The position numbers and the translations under genes were made by a program. The notes below the pieces were generated by a model. The model saw only the letters and a program-made list of their open reading frames with translations, had not been told where the DNA came from and ran no database searches. DNA of 64,000 nucleotides from Massospora cicadina (lineage: Eukaryota > Entomophthoromycota > Entomophthoromycetes > Entomophthorales > Entomophthoraceae): NCBI GenBank assembly GCA_022478985.1, contig JAKSZP010015884.1:120054-184053 (forward strand), given 5' to 3'. Shown one piece after another: positions 10,641 to 23,744 of this stretch. Positions within the stretch are counted from its first letter, which is position 1. Each line of letters starts with the position of its first letter.

Positions 10641-12800
10641 ATAAGCGCCTCTGAAACTACACCATCTCATCCTTCACGTGGTAAGTCTGGTAATGTACTC
10701 CTTATTCAATGCGCTCTTGGCAAGGACTATAGTATATTCAGCTGACAAAGGCTGTGAAAAGACTACCTTTCTGAACATACTGTATACCTCCGCATTTTCC
10801 AGAAGAGCAAGCGCTGGCCCAAGGGCCAAGGAAGAGGGAAGTTGAGACACAATCATACCTGGCAGATCTATTAACCGGGTATTATGCACCTTTACCTCCT
10901 TAGGATTGGGAGCTAGTGCAGGGTTGCAGCTCAAAGCATCCGCCAAACCATTCTCCTTGTCCTTAGTAAACTTATAGAAAAACATGAATTGGGCTAGGGT
11001 ATCATATCAGCGGGTCTGCTGTGGGGTCAAGACATGAGTTGTACAGTTTTACAGTAAGGCATGATAATTTGTACGTACATGGAAGGGTTGGGATGAGCCA
11101 TGCACGTGATGACGTCAATAAGTCAGCGTGTCAATCACAACTAATAATTCTTTACCATATATGGCATAATTTAACTCTGACAAAGATATCTTCCAGAAAA
11201 ATATCCCACCAGATGCTCTATTCCATCTTCACCTACTTGTAATAAGGCAGCCGCTATGATGAAGTTGGAGGCATAAGTAGACATAATGAACTCCTTTTTG
11301 GGATCAACATGGAGAAGGATGGACATGGACAACAGGGTGCAATTTACTGCTTGGAAAGCATCCTGAAAAATGGGGGACTATTGAAGCACTTTAGCTCCAC
11401 TTGCATTATACAGGGGCACCGCCATCTCAGTAAAATTGGGCGTGAATTTCTTAAGGAATGTACAAGTTCCCCAAAAAAACTCCTCAATTCCTTGACTGAA
11501 GTTGGGGTGGGCCACTCACAAATCACCTTCTCCTTGTCTGGAGTTATCATGTGTCATTGGTCAAACACAACGTTGCCCAGAAAGGTAACCTGAGACTTGA
11601 AGAATTCACATTTAATGATCTTCAGCATAAGGTTGGCTGCCTTTAATCTCTCCACCACTTGCCAAAGGTGTACTGCATGGGACTCTTGGTCAGGGAAAAA
11701 CATAAGATATCATCCATGTAGGCAACCGCGCATACCCCCAGGAGGTCCCCCAAAGCCGCATCAATCTGGCGTTGAAAGATAGAAGGGGCATTATTAAGCC
11801 CAAAGGGCATAATCTTAAATTGGAAAATCCCTTTTCTGGTGCAGAATGCGGTTAGCCACTCCTGGCCCTTCTTGATTTGCATCTGATTTAACGCGTTTAA
11901 ACAATCCAACTTGGAGAAGACTCTCGCCTTCTCCACATAGCATGCAATCTGTGAGTTTAGGGGGATGGGATGTAAATCTGGTACAGTGACATTGTTTAGG
12001 TTCCCATATTCTACGCATGGGCATAAAATACCATCAGCTTTCTCCACAAAGAGAAGTGGGGAGCATACTGGAGAGTTATGCTGAAAAATCGCGCCTTTGG
12101 TTGACTGCTCCTTAACACACATATAATGCCGCTTCCTCCATATGGTCAAAGGGTAAATTGTGGAAGATATATGCATTAGATCAACAGTGAGCTTAAACTC
12201 ATAATTAAACTTTTAATTAGCAGGTAGTATATTGGTTAAAGTATCATCAAACAAAGATTCCAGCCCCTCCAAATAGGAAGATAAATGTACTTTTAGTGAG
12301 GGATTCAACAATGGAGCAAGATTGAGAGTGTGGATATTGAGCCAGTGGGGCAGATAACCCTAAGGATTAGCCTGAAACAAAGGGACAACTAATATATGAC
12401 CACTATTAAATGTTAAAGATAAGGTGTTGTCTTTCAAGTTGGTCCTGACGTTAAACTTTCGCCAACACTCTACTCTCAAAATGATGGGGCACAAGAGGTT
12501 TTTGATAGCTTGGAAGTGGTCAGACAGATGATATGTGCCAACTTAATAGTCCACTAACTCCATGATTTTCAGCGTGAGAATATCTTGGAAAGCCCCTCCT
12601 GTAACCATACCACCTGGCAGGTAATTCAACTCAAGGTAGTCGGCTAGGTCTTGGTCAGTAAAATTCTCAGAGTCTTTAGTATCCACCAAAATAGCAGTGC
12701 CAATTTTCCCTGAAAGGGGAGGAAAGGGTAGCAGTCAATAAAAAATAACCCAAATGGTCTTTATTTATAGCAGAAAATGCCAATACTTCACCACCAAAAT
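10641..12800 (-). pseudogene. X-element protease, reverse transcriptase and RNase H (degenerate)
   Basis: On the minus strand, a protease-like ILVDTKDSENF (near 12640-12700; the usual Gly after DT is Lys) is followed by the reverse transcriptase at 11643-12176. The latter has LLFVEKADG, the FSKLD motif region and an intact YMDD box in AVAYMDDILCFS. The segment ITPDKEKVICEWPTPTSVKELRSFFG follows near 11450-11550. RNase H remains include NGLADALSCNPA near 10900-10960. The order PR-RT-RH-INT-chromodomain is that of Ty3/gypsy chromoviruses. Frame changes between blocks show that it is inactive. Confidence 0.85.
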
Positions 12801-13567
12801 CTTCTTCAGGGTTATACATAACCCCAGGGTACATTTCCGCATCAAAGAATAGAGAGGGATATTTGGCCACTCTTACTAATGAGGTCACATATCCCACCAT
12901 ATCTTCAGTAACTGCATAAACGTTTTTAAATTATAATACTAACTCCTTCTTCACCTCCTGGGTTCTGCGGATCATTATGGTGGTCAAGCATGGGTTTTCT
13001 GAGGCTATTTTTTTTAGTACTAGATGGTCCCAACCCAAGGGGGATTCATCGATGTATTTTCTGAGGCTATTTGATATACTGAGATGGGGTCCATATCTAA
13101 GCCATAAAAGAAGATATATGGCTGAATGGTATATGGAAATGTCATTATAAAACGCGTTTTGGGCTGTAAACAACCCTATGCCCACTTTGGCGATGAGTTG
13201 TATGACGTTATCCAAGGCCATCACCACCAGGCCCTTCATCAATGATCCTGCCTGCACCATCTGAACGCGGTGCTGAAGAAAAACGGTTTTTTGGTGTTGA
13301 TTTTATTAAATTTGGTGTAAAGTTAGGGAATCATGACTTTTGGATCATGAAGCATCCATATCCACTAAGTACGGGCAAGAAGGATGGGTACTTTCCAGTC
13401 AGAGGTAGCAAGAATAACACTGAGATGCTCTAACCATCAGCAAAATGTGAAAACAGTGGTGAGCGCCACCGCGGCCATGGCCAACAGCTGGCGCAACCCA
13501 TTAGCACTTTGCAAAAGTTCCACATGGAGAAAGTTCACGCACATAAAGAAAAAAAGTGGTCATCTAA
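12801..13567 (-). pseudogene. X-element leader region before protease
   Basis: The place where Gag should lie. The minus-strand frame 12931-13260 begins MVQAGSLMKGLVVMALDN and matches the second X unit (GSPRKGLVVTALDNNAQ, complement 27442-27894), so it is a real shared leader peptide. I see neither a CCHC zinc knuckle nor the usual retrotransposon Gag motif. A SINE-tail micro-insertion at 12995-13072 extends and alters the frame. The LTR-proximal bases (TTAGATGACC on the minus strand) do not look like a standard tRNA primer site. Confidence 0.6.
12995..13072 (-). mobile_element. Ultra-short SINE-tail insertion with 16-bp duplication
   Basis: TTTTCTGAGGCTATTT occurs at 12995-13010 and 13057-13072. 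The 46 bp between the copies (13011-13056), read on the minus strand, end with CCCTTGGGTTGGGACCATC, then TAGTACT and an A-run, the SINE 3' end. The second X unit at 27451-27480 has the same flanking sequence with only one copy and no insertion, giving a direct empty-site comparison. Confidence 0.85.
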
Positions 13568-14358
13568 TGTCAGGAGAGTGTCTATAACTCTTTAGTTCCC
13601 AGCTTTGCAGTGAACAAACCACTGGACCAAAGCAAGAGAACTTGTCATCAGAGTGAACATATAAATAGTCCAGAAGAGGGAGCTAGAGCTGAGGTGATAT
13701 AAGGCTAGGGTGTGTAGCATGGTAAAGATGATAATAGTTTGAGCAAACAGCAAAACTTGGCTGTGCCCCAAGGGGAAATTCATAACTGAGTTTTTTACAG
13801 GGCTAAAGTGCACGGGTGACCTGGTTTGGAGGGAACCTGGTAGGCCCCGCGGTGTATCTGAGGCTGTTATTAATTTGAAAGAAATAACTGGTTAACACAT
13901 CATGAGACCTCCTTAATGAGATCCGCGCATAGGTTTTTCCAAGTCAACATATAAAAAAATGTAAAAATGACTAAAGGTTTTAATAGGGAAGACAACCAAC
14001 AAGAAACTTTGGTCTTGAGCAAACATAATTAAGTCAAAATGGGGAAATCATGGATTGGAGAAAGTGGTACTAAGCCTTGGTGTACCAATAGGTGCACACT
14101 TATATCTGACAGGGTAGCATACTTTTAAACTGACCTTACTTTAATGATCAATTGAAGTTAAAAACCTGAGCTTGCAATTTTGTAAATAAAACAGGTTTTG
14201 AACCCCCATTCACTGATTAACCGGATTGTGCCATTGTCATTCAACATATAGCTTGTCCATTTTATTGCAAGAGTCAAAACAAGGGGCTGGGCGTTTTGCA
14301 CCTCATTTGTACCAACCTGGGCATACCTGGCATGTACCCAGCGTTGGTAAAAGGTGTG
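13568..14358 (-). repeat. X-family LTR, first part (interrupted by element A)
   Basis: First 791 bp of the middle X LTR. It starts TGTCAGGAGAGTGTC like the other X LTRs. It is broken at 14358 by element A and resumes at 26669 to end in AACATGACA at 26769, a total of about 892 bp. The break is flanked by the duplication GTGTG (14354-14358 and 26664-26668). Confidence 0.85.
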
Positions 14359-14877
14359 TGTTGGGATTCAAGATGAAAAATAAATCAAATCCCCCACTTC
14401 CAAATTGAGCTTCAGTGATTCAATACTAGAGCTTATTCGATGGAGCCTTATCTTACTGGCACTAATCCTAAACTCAGTCAGGAATCCACCTGCGTGTGAG
14501 GATCAATGGAGACGACTTCAGGACTCTCATCCCCACTTCCTGAGTCATGTGAGGTGGAGTTTCCACCAATCAAGTCATGGGGCAGCAAAATACAATGAGG
14601 GTGCCAAACAGGCGGTCAATCTAGAAGGCCATGAAAGATCCTGAACAGATGGGGACACAAAGATCCTTGAGGCACCGCGTCCCTACGCACCCTATAAATA
14701 TTAACACATTTTAATCTAATTAATATCAATATTTAATCAATTCTTCCATTTTTTTGACCTCCGCTCACTTAAATCAGCTCAGTTTGAATCCTGGTGTGAC
14801 CCTTTTAGCAAATTTTCAGCTTTAAGTACAACTTCAGACCTCAGCAACAGTCCAAGGAACTGTAACGCTGATAAACG

Positions 14878-14895
14878 TGGTGCTCACTACAGGGG
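14878..14895 (+). promoter_or_regulatory. Primer-binding site of element A
   Basis: TGGTGCTCACTACAG directly follows the 5' LTR. It would pair with a tRNA 3' end reading CTGTAGTGAGCACCA. Elements D and F carry the same sequence at the same place, which supports its role as the reverse-transcription primer site. Confidence 0.7.
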
Positions 14896-14934
14896 GCTCT
14901 GAGCTGTCCTCAGTGAAAACGTCTATCATGAACA

Positions 14935-16900
14935 ATGGAATATACTAGCAGCCCTGAAGATCAATCTGCTGGTCAGTCAAGAAGCGTTGATCGATGGGAT
15001 AGTACCTTGCGATATGAAGTACCACCCTCACAGCCTGAGAGGTTAGAATTCTGGGCCACATTCCATTTCTCCCTGCCCTTAATGATGGAATCAGTACCAA
15101 CTTCAGTACAAGAACCTCAACAATGTTGTCCAACAATTAATAAATGACATCTACTCCGTAGGTGCTCACTCCAGCCGCTCTTGTGCCTCTTCCATTCTCT
15201 CTACCATGCAAGACCTCTATGCCTCAGCCCAGCTGCTGGCAGGTGAACTTGCCCTGGGTTCCGAACGCTACCTTCTCAACTTTGTTCAACCAGATATTCA
15301 TCACCTACTCCAACTAGTTGGTTTGCACCATCAAGAAGTCTTTCAACAACTGGGGCTCACCCAGGCCTTACACTCTCATATTTTCAAACTCTACAACGCA
15401 GCCTCCTCCTTTGTCCATGACAACCATGGGCCATTATAAATAACTGATGGTTGATCAATGAGGCCCAAGGCCAAATTGTGGTGTTAAATAGCGGGATCTA
15501 TGGCTATCTTGAGGACCAGCTGTGTCAGAACGTCTAACTTCTTGAGGCAACTTGGAATCAGTGCCTCCTCCAAGTTGAGGATCTGGTATGGACCCTGAAA
15601 CAACACTATCGGGAGCTGGCCTCTTGTGACTACGCCTCCAGGAGTGAAGGTCTTGAAGGGCCTAAGGGGCCTGAAGGCCCCAAAGGGCATGAGGGACCCA
15701 AAGGACCAGAGGGTCCCTGTGGACCTCAAGGGCCCCCAGGTCCCTCAGCACCCACCCCTGATGGCCCTGAAGACCCATGACGGGAGGATGTGATAACAGC
15801 CTTGGCTTCCCTATGCAAATAAATTTGGAATGTAGCTCAGGGATGCAAACTCCAAGTAGATGGAGTCCCCCTTAACCCTAAGGTCTCCATTGAGGCACTG
15901 TCAGACAAAATGGACAACTTCAGTGCCTTCACCAAGCTTAATGATACTCACATTTCCCAGCTCTTCAAATACTTGTTGAGGGTTTAATACCCATTTGACC
16001 ACCCTCAAGAGCCAGCTTCACCTTCAGGGCGCTGACATTCAATCCCTAAAGGAGCAGGTTGCAAATAAGGCTTCCATTTCCTCTCTCAACCAAAATTGTA
16101 GCGATATCCAAGAGGACCTTGAGGGCCTACAGCGATGGCTAGACCAACAGGCCCCCATAACTATGTGAAGACTGAGATCTTGGAGCCAGGCCCATCCCTG
16201 GTGTTAACACTCTCTCCACTCCTCTTTTAACTAACTTTAAACCTAGTTTTAAAGTAAGGTTCACCCAGCCGGGAAAGAATTGCCTCCTTCCTGTACACAT
16301 ATGAGAGTTCCATGGAGGAGGCCACTGACCAGTATAAGGTAAAGCACATCCACTCCTGCCTAGATAGCACTGCCCAGGAGATCATGACCCCCCATTTGAA
16401 GGAGTGCAACACCTGGGAACAGGTCCATACAGCCTTAATCCAAGAGTTTGGCAGCAATCAAACCCTGGCCAACCAAAAACAAGCGTTCATGGGTATCCGA
16501 CTGAATAAAGGAGAAAGCCTCATGGAGTTTGTCAGCCGTTTTTATGCCCAAGCACAACTATTAGTCACTATAAATCATATCACCCTGGATGATGATATTA
16601 CCACTGTCATTTCTGCATTGGGATTTTACCCTGAGGTTCAAATGCATATTATTGGGCAGAAGAATGGTTTTACCTGTATCCAGGAAATCAATAAAGCACT
16701 TAACGATATTCCTGCATTGACTCTACACTTTTAAAGGCTACATCTACAGGTCCCACTAACCGTCATATAGTCCATGTGGTCAAAAACCAGAAGAATCCTT
16801 GACCTCGATGAACCTACTGTAACAGTTTCAGACACAGTGCCAAGACCTGCTGGAAACAACTTGCCAAGGAGGTGGGAAAATGGCCGTTAGAATTAAGGAT
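14935..16900 (+). pseudogene. Element A gag with collagen-like Gly-Pro tract
   Basis: A run of overlapping frames starting near 14935. A helical N-terminal part (15206-15439, DLYASAQLLAGELALGSERY) is followed by a collagen-like tract at about 15643-15780, with eleven or more consecutive X-Gly-X triplets rich in Pro, Lys and Glu, ending at a TGA. The Gag core lies at 16312-16734 and includes the features of the retrotrans_gag family (ALIQEFGSNQTLANQKQAFMG, ESLMEFVSRFYAQAQLL). A remnant zinc-knuckle stretch (YCNSFRHSAKTC) follows near 16810-16850, having lost one cysteine position. Stops and frame changes separate the blocks. Gag normally packages the element RNA; here it is not expressible as one protein. 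Confidence 0.75.
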
Positions 16901-17099
16901 GAGGCGCTCCATGCTGACATCCCTACCCCGCCTCAAGAATCCTCCATAACCTTGAACAAACCTGAAGCTATTGTACCTGGAGGAGAAGTTTTGGTATCCA
17001 ATGATAATAAAGAAATTGAAACTGCTTACTCTTCTTCCTATAACTCTCCCATGTTCCTCACGCTACCGCCTCAGTTTGGAAGTCTGGTTACCCACGTTG

Positions 17100-18570
17100 C
17101 AGTTTGAGTTCATAAAATTCCAGTCCTTGCCATAGTTGACAGTGGCTCCCCTGTGAACGTCATATCATCCAAGTTAATGAAGCATGTTAAGATCACTCCA
17201 GATTTTCCACACTATATAGAGTATGGCATGGCTGTCCCACAATGCACCTGATCTAAAGGGCTTATTCCTCTCTACCAGTACAGTTTGGAAAGCTTGCTGT
17301 AAACACCCCCACTTTTGCGCTAGATAACCCTAGCTTTGACCTGCTCCTTGGGACTAGTTCCTTTGAGACTATTCAGCAGTACTCCATTATGATGGCAGCT
17401 TTCTATTCCTACTAGGGCATCAGGTCCCTCTGATCTTCAAAACCTCTTAGGATTCTAAGACAAAGCTCAAATCCCAAGCCTGTTTACTAGAGAGTGAAGG
17501 CCAAATTGATCAGCTCAAATATCACAAGGGGCTCCCGGTTCAATTACCCCCTCCTGCTGTTGATGGGCAAGAGGGCATGCCGATTTACTTATCTAGGGCG
17601 ACTACAATACCTCCAAAGTCCCAAGTCATTGCTGACACCTGGGTCCATGTCAATATCACCTTGGGATATCTATTGGAAATTCGAGGCCTAGACAACCCAT
17701 CCACAAAAGAAGTGCTAACCTACCTGGGGATCCTAGATCCAGCTTATGCCAGATCTATATCAGCGTTGTTAGCCAACCTTACTAACAAACCCAAAATAGT
17801 AGGTCCAACCAGTCCTGCTGCCTATGTCCACCTTTTACCGGTGGAGGCTATTGCTAATGTCCAAAGTTTTGGGAATTTAAGGGATTATGGCTTGGAGATG
17901 CCTCCATTGGTCAGCCTGGTCAACGCCAGTATTGGAAAGGACCTCTTGGATGACCAACAACATAAGGTTCAAGAGTTGTTGGAGGAGTATTCAGACCTAT
18001 TTTTAGCCTTGACCTACGACTTTAGAAGAATGAATGGAGTCCTACATCATGTGGAAACTGAGGATGCTCCCCCTTCCAGTCCTGACCTTACCAAAAAAGC
18101 AAGGTTGAAGAGGCCCAGGCGACGGTGGAACTCAAACAACTACTTAACGCCGGACTCCTGGTACCATTGCGCAGTCTTTGGGCCTCTCCTCTTCTGCTGG
18201 TTTGCAAGAAGGATGGCAGCCACCATTTGGTGATGGACTATCGGTGACTCATCTCCATCACCAAGAAGGACAGTTATCCTCTGCCCTGAATTGATGATTC
18301 CCTCCATCTGCTTGCCGGATCTCAGTACTTTTCTGCCATGGACCTTGACAGCGGATATTGGCAATTTGAGCTCGCCCTGGAAGATCAAGCCAAGTGCGTT
18401 CTCATATCCAATGAAGGACTATTCAAGCCCACAAGGATGCCTCAGGGCCTTTGTAACGCCTGGCCACTTTCCAACGTGCCATGGACTGGATCCTTGTGGA
18501 ATTGAAGCCTTCATATGTCCTCATCTACCTAGATGACATTACTTTTTTCTCATGAACCTTTAATGGGCAC
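17100..18570 (+). pseudogene. Element A protease and N-terminal reverse transcriptase
   Basis: A retropepsin-like IVDSGSPVNVIS lies near 17135-17170. The long frame 17577-18233 covers the linker up to the reverse transcriptase (LLDDQQHKVQELLEEYSDLF). The reverse transcriptase itself is split across frames near 18150-18540: LVCKKDG, DYR, KKDSYPLP, FSAMDLDSGYWQFEL, RMPQGLCNA and YLDD. The YLDD box is still readable at about 18528-18540. The frame then ends and the sequence runs into the C/G homopolymer block, so the RT thumb and most of RNase H are missing. Confidence 0.8.
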
Positions 18571-18572
18571 AT

Positions 18573-20125
<1,553 letters not shown>

Positions 20126-21472
20126 TGTCAGGATTAGAGATTAAAAACAAATTGAATTCCCCACTTCTGAATTGAGCTGCTAAAATCAGTCAGGAATTTA
20201 CCTGCATGAAAGGACCAATGGTGACAACTTAAGGAGTCTCATACCCACTTCCTGAGTCATGTGAGGAGGAGTTTCTACTGATCAAGTCATGGGGTGGCAA
20301 AATATAATGAGAGTGACAAACAGGCGGTCAATCTGGAAGGCCAAGAGATGTCCTGAACAGATGAGGCCACAAAGATCTTGAGGCACTGTGTTCCTACACA
20401 CTGTAAGTCTGGGTGAACATCCCCTGTGTGTCAATCAGGCCCTCTTCCCATCTTCAAGAAAAAAGGCTCTGATGAGGGTGGCTGTACCCCTCGTCACCCA
20501 GGGTGATCTCGCCCACATGGTAGATGAGCGTTGGGTAACAGCTCTCCCTCTTCAGATTCCTCCCCCAGTGCCCACATTCACCTTTCCTGAACTTGTATGC
20601 CTGATCAGGGAAATCTGCACTAAAATTTCCAAAATGAAGTCGATCAGTCTGAAAACAAGTGGAAATGAGCCCAATGATTGGGATCCACATAGATAAAAAG
20701 AAATGAAGATTGACTCATTGGCTGGAATCGCCAATGATTTTGATTCAGTCAACACCTCATTTATTAAAACTAACCCCCTCCCAAAATCGTCAGGTATGAT
20801 CCCTGATGCGCAGGTAGCAGCATCAAACACCATTGGCAATAGTTGAAGCTCCCTTCCAGCCAATCAGGCGTTGCGGCTGATGTAACACTTTTAATCAAAT
20901 GAATGGCCCAGCGACTGGGCATGGGCAGGTTGGGCATCCTGAACCCGTTCCCAACCAATTGGGACTGCCCCTACGTGGGGTGGCCTTGGGGGATTCCCGT
21001 TGCTCATTGGGCTAGATGATGTCATGTCAACTGCTGGAAATGAAGTCAAGTTTTGGTTTGGGAATTCAAGGTTGAACTGACAGCGACTCAGCCTGCTGCC
21101 AAATTCTTCAATGTCAGTTCCCAATGAACTTATCTGCCCAATTCCCAAATAATTCGCCAGTTATGTCAAACTTGAGGGACCCAATCCTGGCTTGTTTTCT
21201 CTCCAATTGACCAATATTTAATCAGTCACATTGCACTGAGAAAATTGTTGGTCAATTTTTCTTCCTTAAATTTTCCATTAAAAACCTTCCCCAAAAATTT
21301 AGTTTTTATATGTTGAAAATTAAACCGCCTTTTCCACTGACACTCTCATACCCCTCAGGGTTAACAGCCGTGTTCATCTGGTATTCTATTATGTGCCTGT
21401 ACAAGATTCTGGCTCACTGGCAGTTATTGGTGAAACTCCTTTCCAGTTCCATATCCTGTCATACCAGCAGCA

Positions 21473-22192
21473 GTGCCTTTGGCATTCTGGTTTGCCATTT
21501 GGGTGCTCTGGCACCTAGGCTGGCAGGCCAGTATAATTCTTACTTGCTGTTTGCCTGACATAATTGACCAACCATTATTTTTAACCATTTCCGCCTTTCT
21601 CATAGATATTGGCACAGCAATGGCCCCTCCTTTTCAACTGAACCAGGTTGTGAAGAAGATTTTTCCTGTCCACAATAGTCCAGTTCCACTCAAAACTTCA
21701 AACCCACACCCCATAGTTGCCGCTGCTATTTTGCCCATGTCAGTAGGATCTGACATCCTGACTTGCAATAAGTTTACCCCCCATAAGAGCCTAGCGGTTT
21801 CCCCTGACCCCACTACCATCTCTTTGGTATCACTGGATTCATCCACAACTATCAATAAAGAGAACTTCGCTTACTTCTTATTACCCATGAAGATTAGTGT
21901 TGGGTCCCATCACGTCTCCTTTGAGGCCCTGGTGGACACTGGAGCTGCAGATAATTTTATGAGTGTAGAACTGGCCCAGCAATTGGAACTTGACCTGGAT
22001 GCAGGCCCCTTCAGTGATGGTTGCATCATCAGCCTCCCAAACCTCATACCTGGTTCACTGACCAGTCACATTTTCAATACACCAGTTCAGCTTCTGTTAT
22101 CACTTTTCTGCTATGCCAAACTTGGTGTTTCCAGTGATCTTAGTAGTGGGATGGTGGCACCAGCAACATGTCAAGATCCACCTGGAGTCTAA
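21473..22192 (+). pseudogene. Element B leader and protease
   Basis: An open frame of 239 codons that begins inside the LTR; within the element the natural start is probably ATG 21620 (MAPPFQLNQVVKK). A leader of about 100 residues is followed by a retropepsin domain with ALVDTGAADNFMSVELAQQLEL (about 21930-21990), which keeps the catalytic DTG. The leader is also present in element C (MAPYFQLNQVVKKI at 29246). No zinc knuckle or Gag motif is present. The frame ends at 22192 before the reverse transcriptase. Confidence 0.75.
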
Positions 22193-22327
22193 CATGCTGT
22201 CATTCATTAATGATCAACTGGAGGGTGAATTCCCCTAATTGACACTCTTAAGAAAGCTCAAGGTCGCAGTTCTATCACTTCCCTCATCTCTCCTGCGGGC
22301 ATACCGTCCAATTTTCCAGAAAGTTTA

Positions 22328-23740
22328 ATGTGCTATCAAAGCATTTTAAATTCTGAAAAGGTGGATTGTCTGCCTCCTCACACTAGATTTGACTGTGGAT
22401 TTTGTACAACGGTGGAGTTGGTGAATATCAACTGCCCGTTGTATCCCCACACAGCAGAGGAGGAGGCTGCACTCAACACTTGGTTGGATGATATGTTGAA
22501 AAAAGGGTGGTTGTTTAAGGAGACATCGCCAGTTGCATCTCCCATCGTCTTCGCTAAAAAAGCTGATGGTTCCCTCCGCCCCTGCGTGGACTATGGACAC
22601 TTAAATAAAGTCACGGTTTCTGATCCCTACCCCCTGCCTTTAGAGCAGACAATAAGCCAAGCAATCGCCAAATCTTGGGTGTTCTCCAAGCTGGATCTCA
22701 TCAATGCTTTTAACCAGATTTGGGTAATGAAAGGGAAAGAATGGTTAACAGCAATCCAGATGAAGCAAGGCATTTTCCAATTCCGCATAATGCCCTTTGG
22801 GCTGAAGAATGCTCCCACTACGTTTCAACATATGATTGACAATGTACTGGGTGACCTCCAGTTTACTTGCGCGGTTGCATATATCAACAACATTCTGGTT
22901 CACTCTCCAACTCCTGAACAACACGCTATTGACTTGGAAGTGGTCATGGCCGCCTTGCATAAGGCAGGCTTGTTTGTTAAGCCTTCCAAATGTGAGTTTT
23001 ATAAGGAGGAAGTTACCTTTCTTGGGAACCTCATCCTTAAAGATGGCTACATGATTCCTCCCAATAAGTTGGATGCTATCCGAGAATGGCCAACTCTGAC
23101 AACCCAGAAACAATTATGGAGTTTCTTGGGAACCATCATTTTTTTAAAGAAATTTTCCCGGCACTTTCCCAGCTTGCTGCCCCACTCCACCCCCTTACAG
23201 GGAAGAATGTACCATTCCGCTGGACGCCCAAATGCCAACAGGCGTTCAAATCGATCAAAGAGGTGTTTCTATCCCCTCCCATTTTGAAACATGCAGATCC
23301 CGCCAAGCCATATAATGTTGCATGTGATGCCTTCTCGGTAGCAGTGGGAGCGTTGTTGCTCCAAGAGCATGATGGCTTGGAACATCTGGTCACCTATTTT
23401 TCCCAAAAGTTTACCTCTACAAAGCAGTCTTGGGCCATCTACGACAAGGAGTTGGCAGCCATAGCATGGGCATTAACTCATTGGAGGTACCTGTTACAGG
23501 GTGCTCAACATGAGTTAATGGTATGCATGGATCACCAGGCTCTCTTGTATTTTTGAAACCCCCAGAAATTGGCACACCAGCAAGCATGAACATATCAGGA
23601 CTTGTGCAGTTTTAATTTCAAATATGAATTCATAAAAGATGCGCTCAACATACTTCCCAATTTCCTCAGCTGAAACCCCACCCACTGTCCCACGGATTTG
23701 GATGAAGTGGATCTCATTACTGCATTATTCTCGCTGCCCA
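22328..23740 (+). pseudogene. Element B reverse transcriptase and RNase H, catalytic Asp pair changed
   Basis: The frame 22328-23287 covers fingers and palm: LPPHTRFDC, PIVFAKKADGSLRPCVDYGHLNK, FSKLDLINAFNQI, FRIMPFGLKNAPTTFQ. The catalytic YMDD box reads YINN (22880-22891), so both catalytic aspartates are asparagine. A frameshift near 23100-23150 leads into 23086-23556 with the connection domain and RNase H (YNVACDAFSVAVGALLLQ, YDKELAAIAWALTHWRYLL, VCMDHQALLYF). The frame then stops within RNase H. These parts would copy the element RNA into DNA, but this copy cannot be active. Confidence 0.85.
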
Positions 23741-23744
23741 GATT

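Noticed and set aside
20402..21560. Several open frames within the B LTR, and the equivalents in the 3' LTR
   Set aside because: They recur simply because the LTR is duplicated; there is no sign of protein-level constraint.
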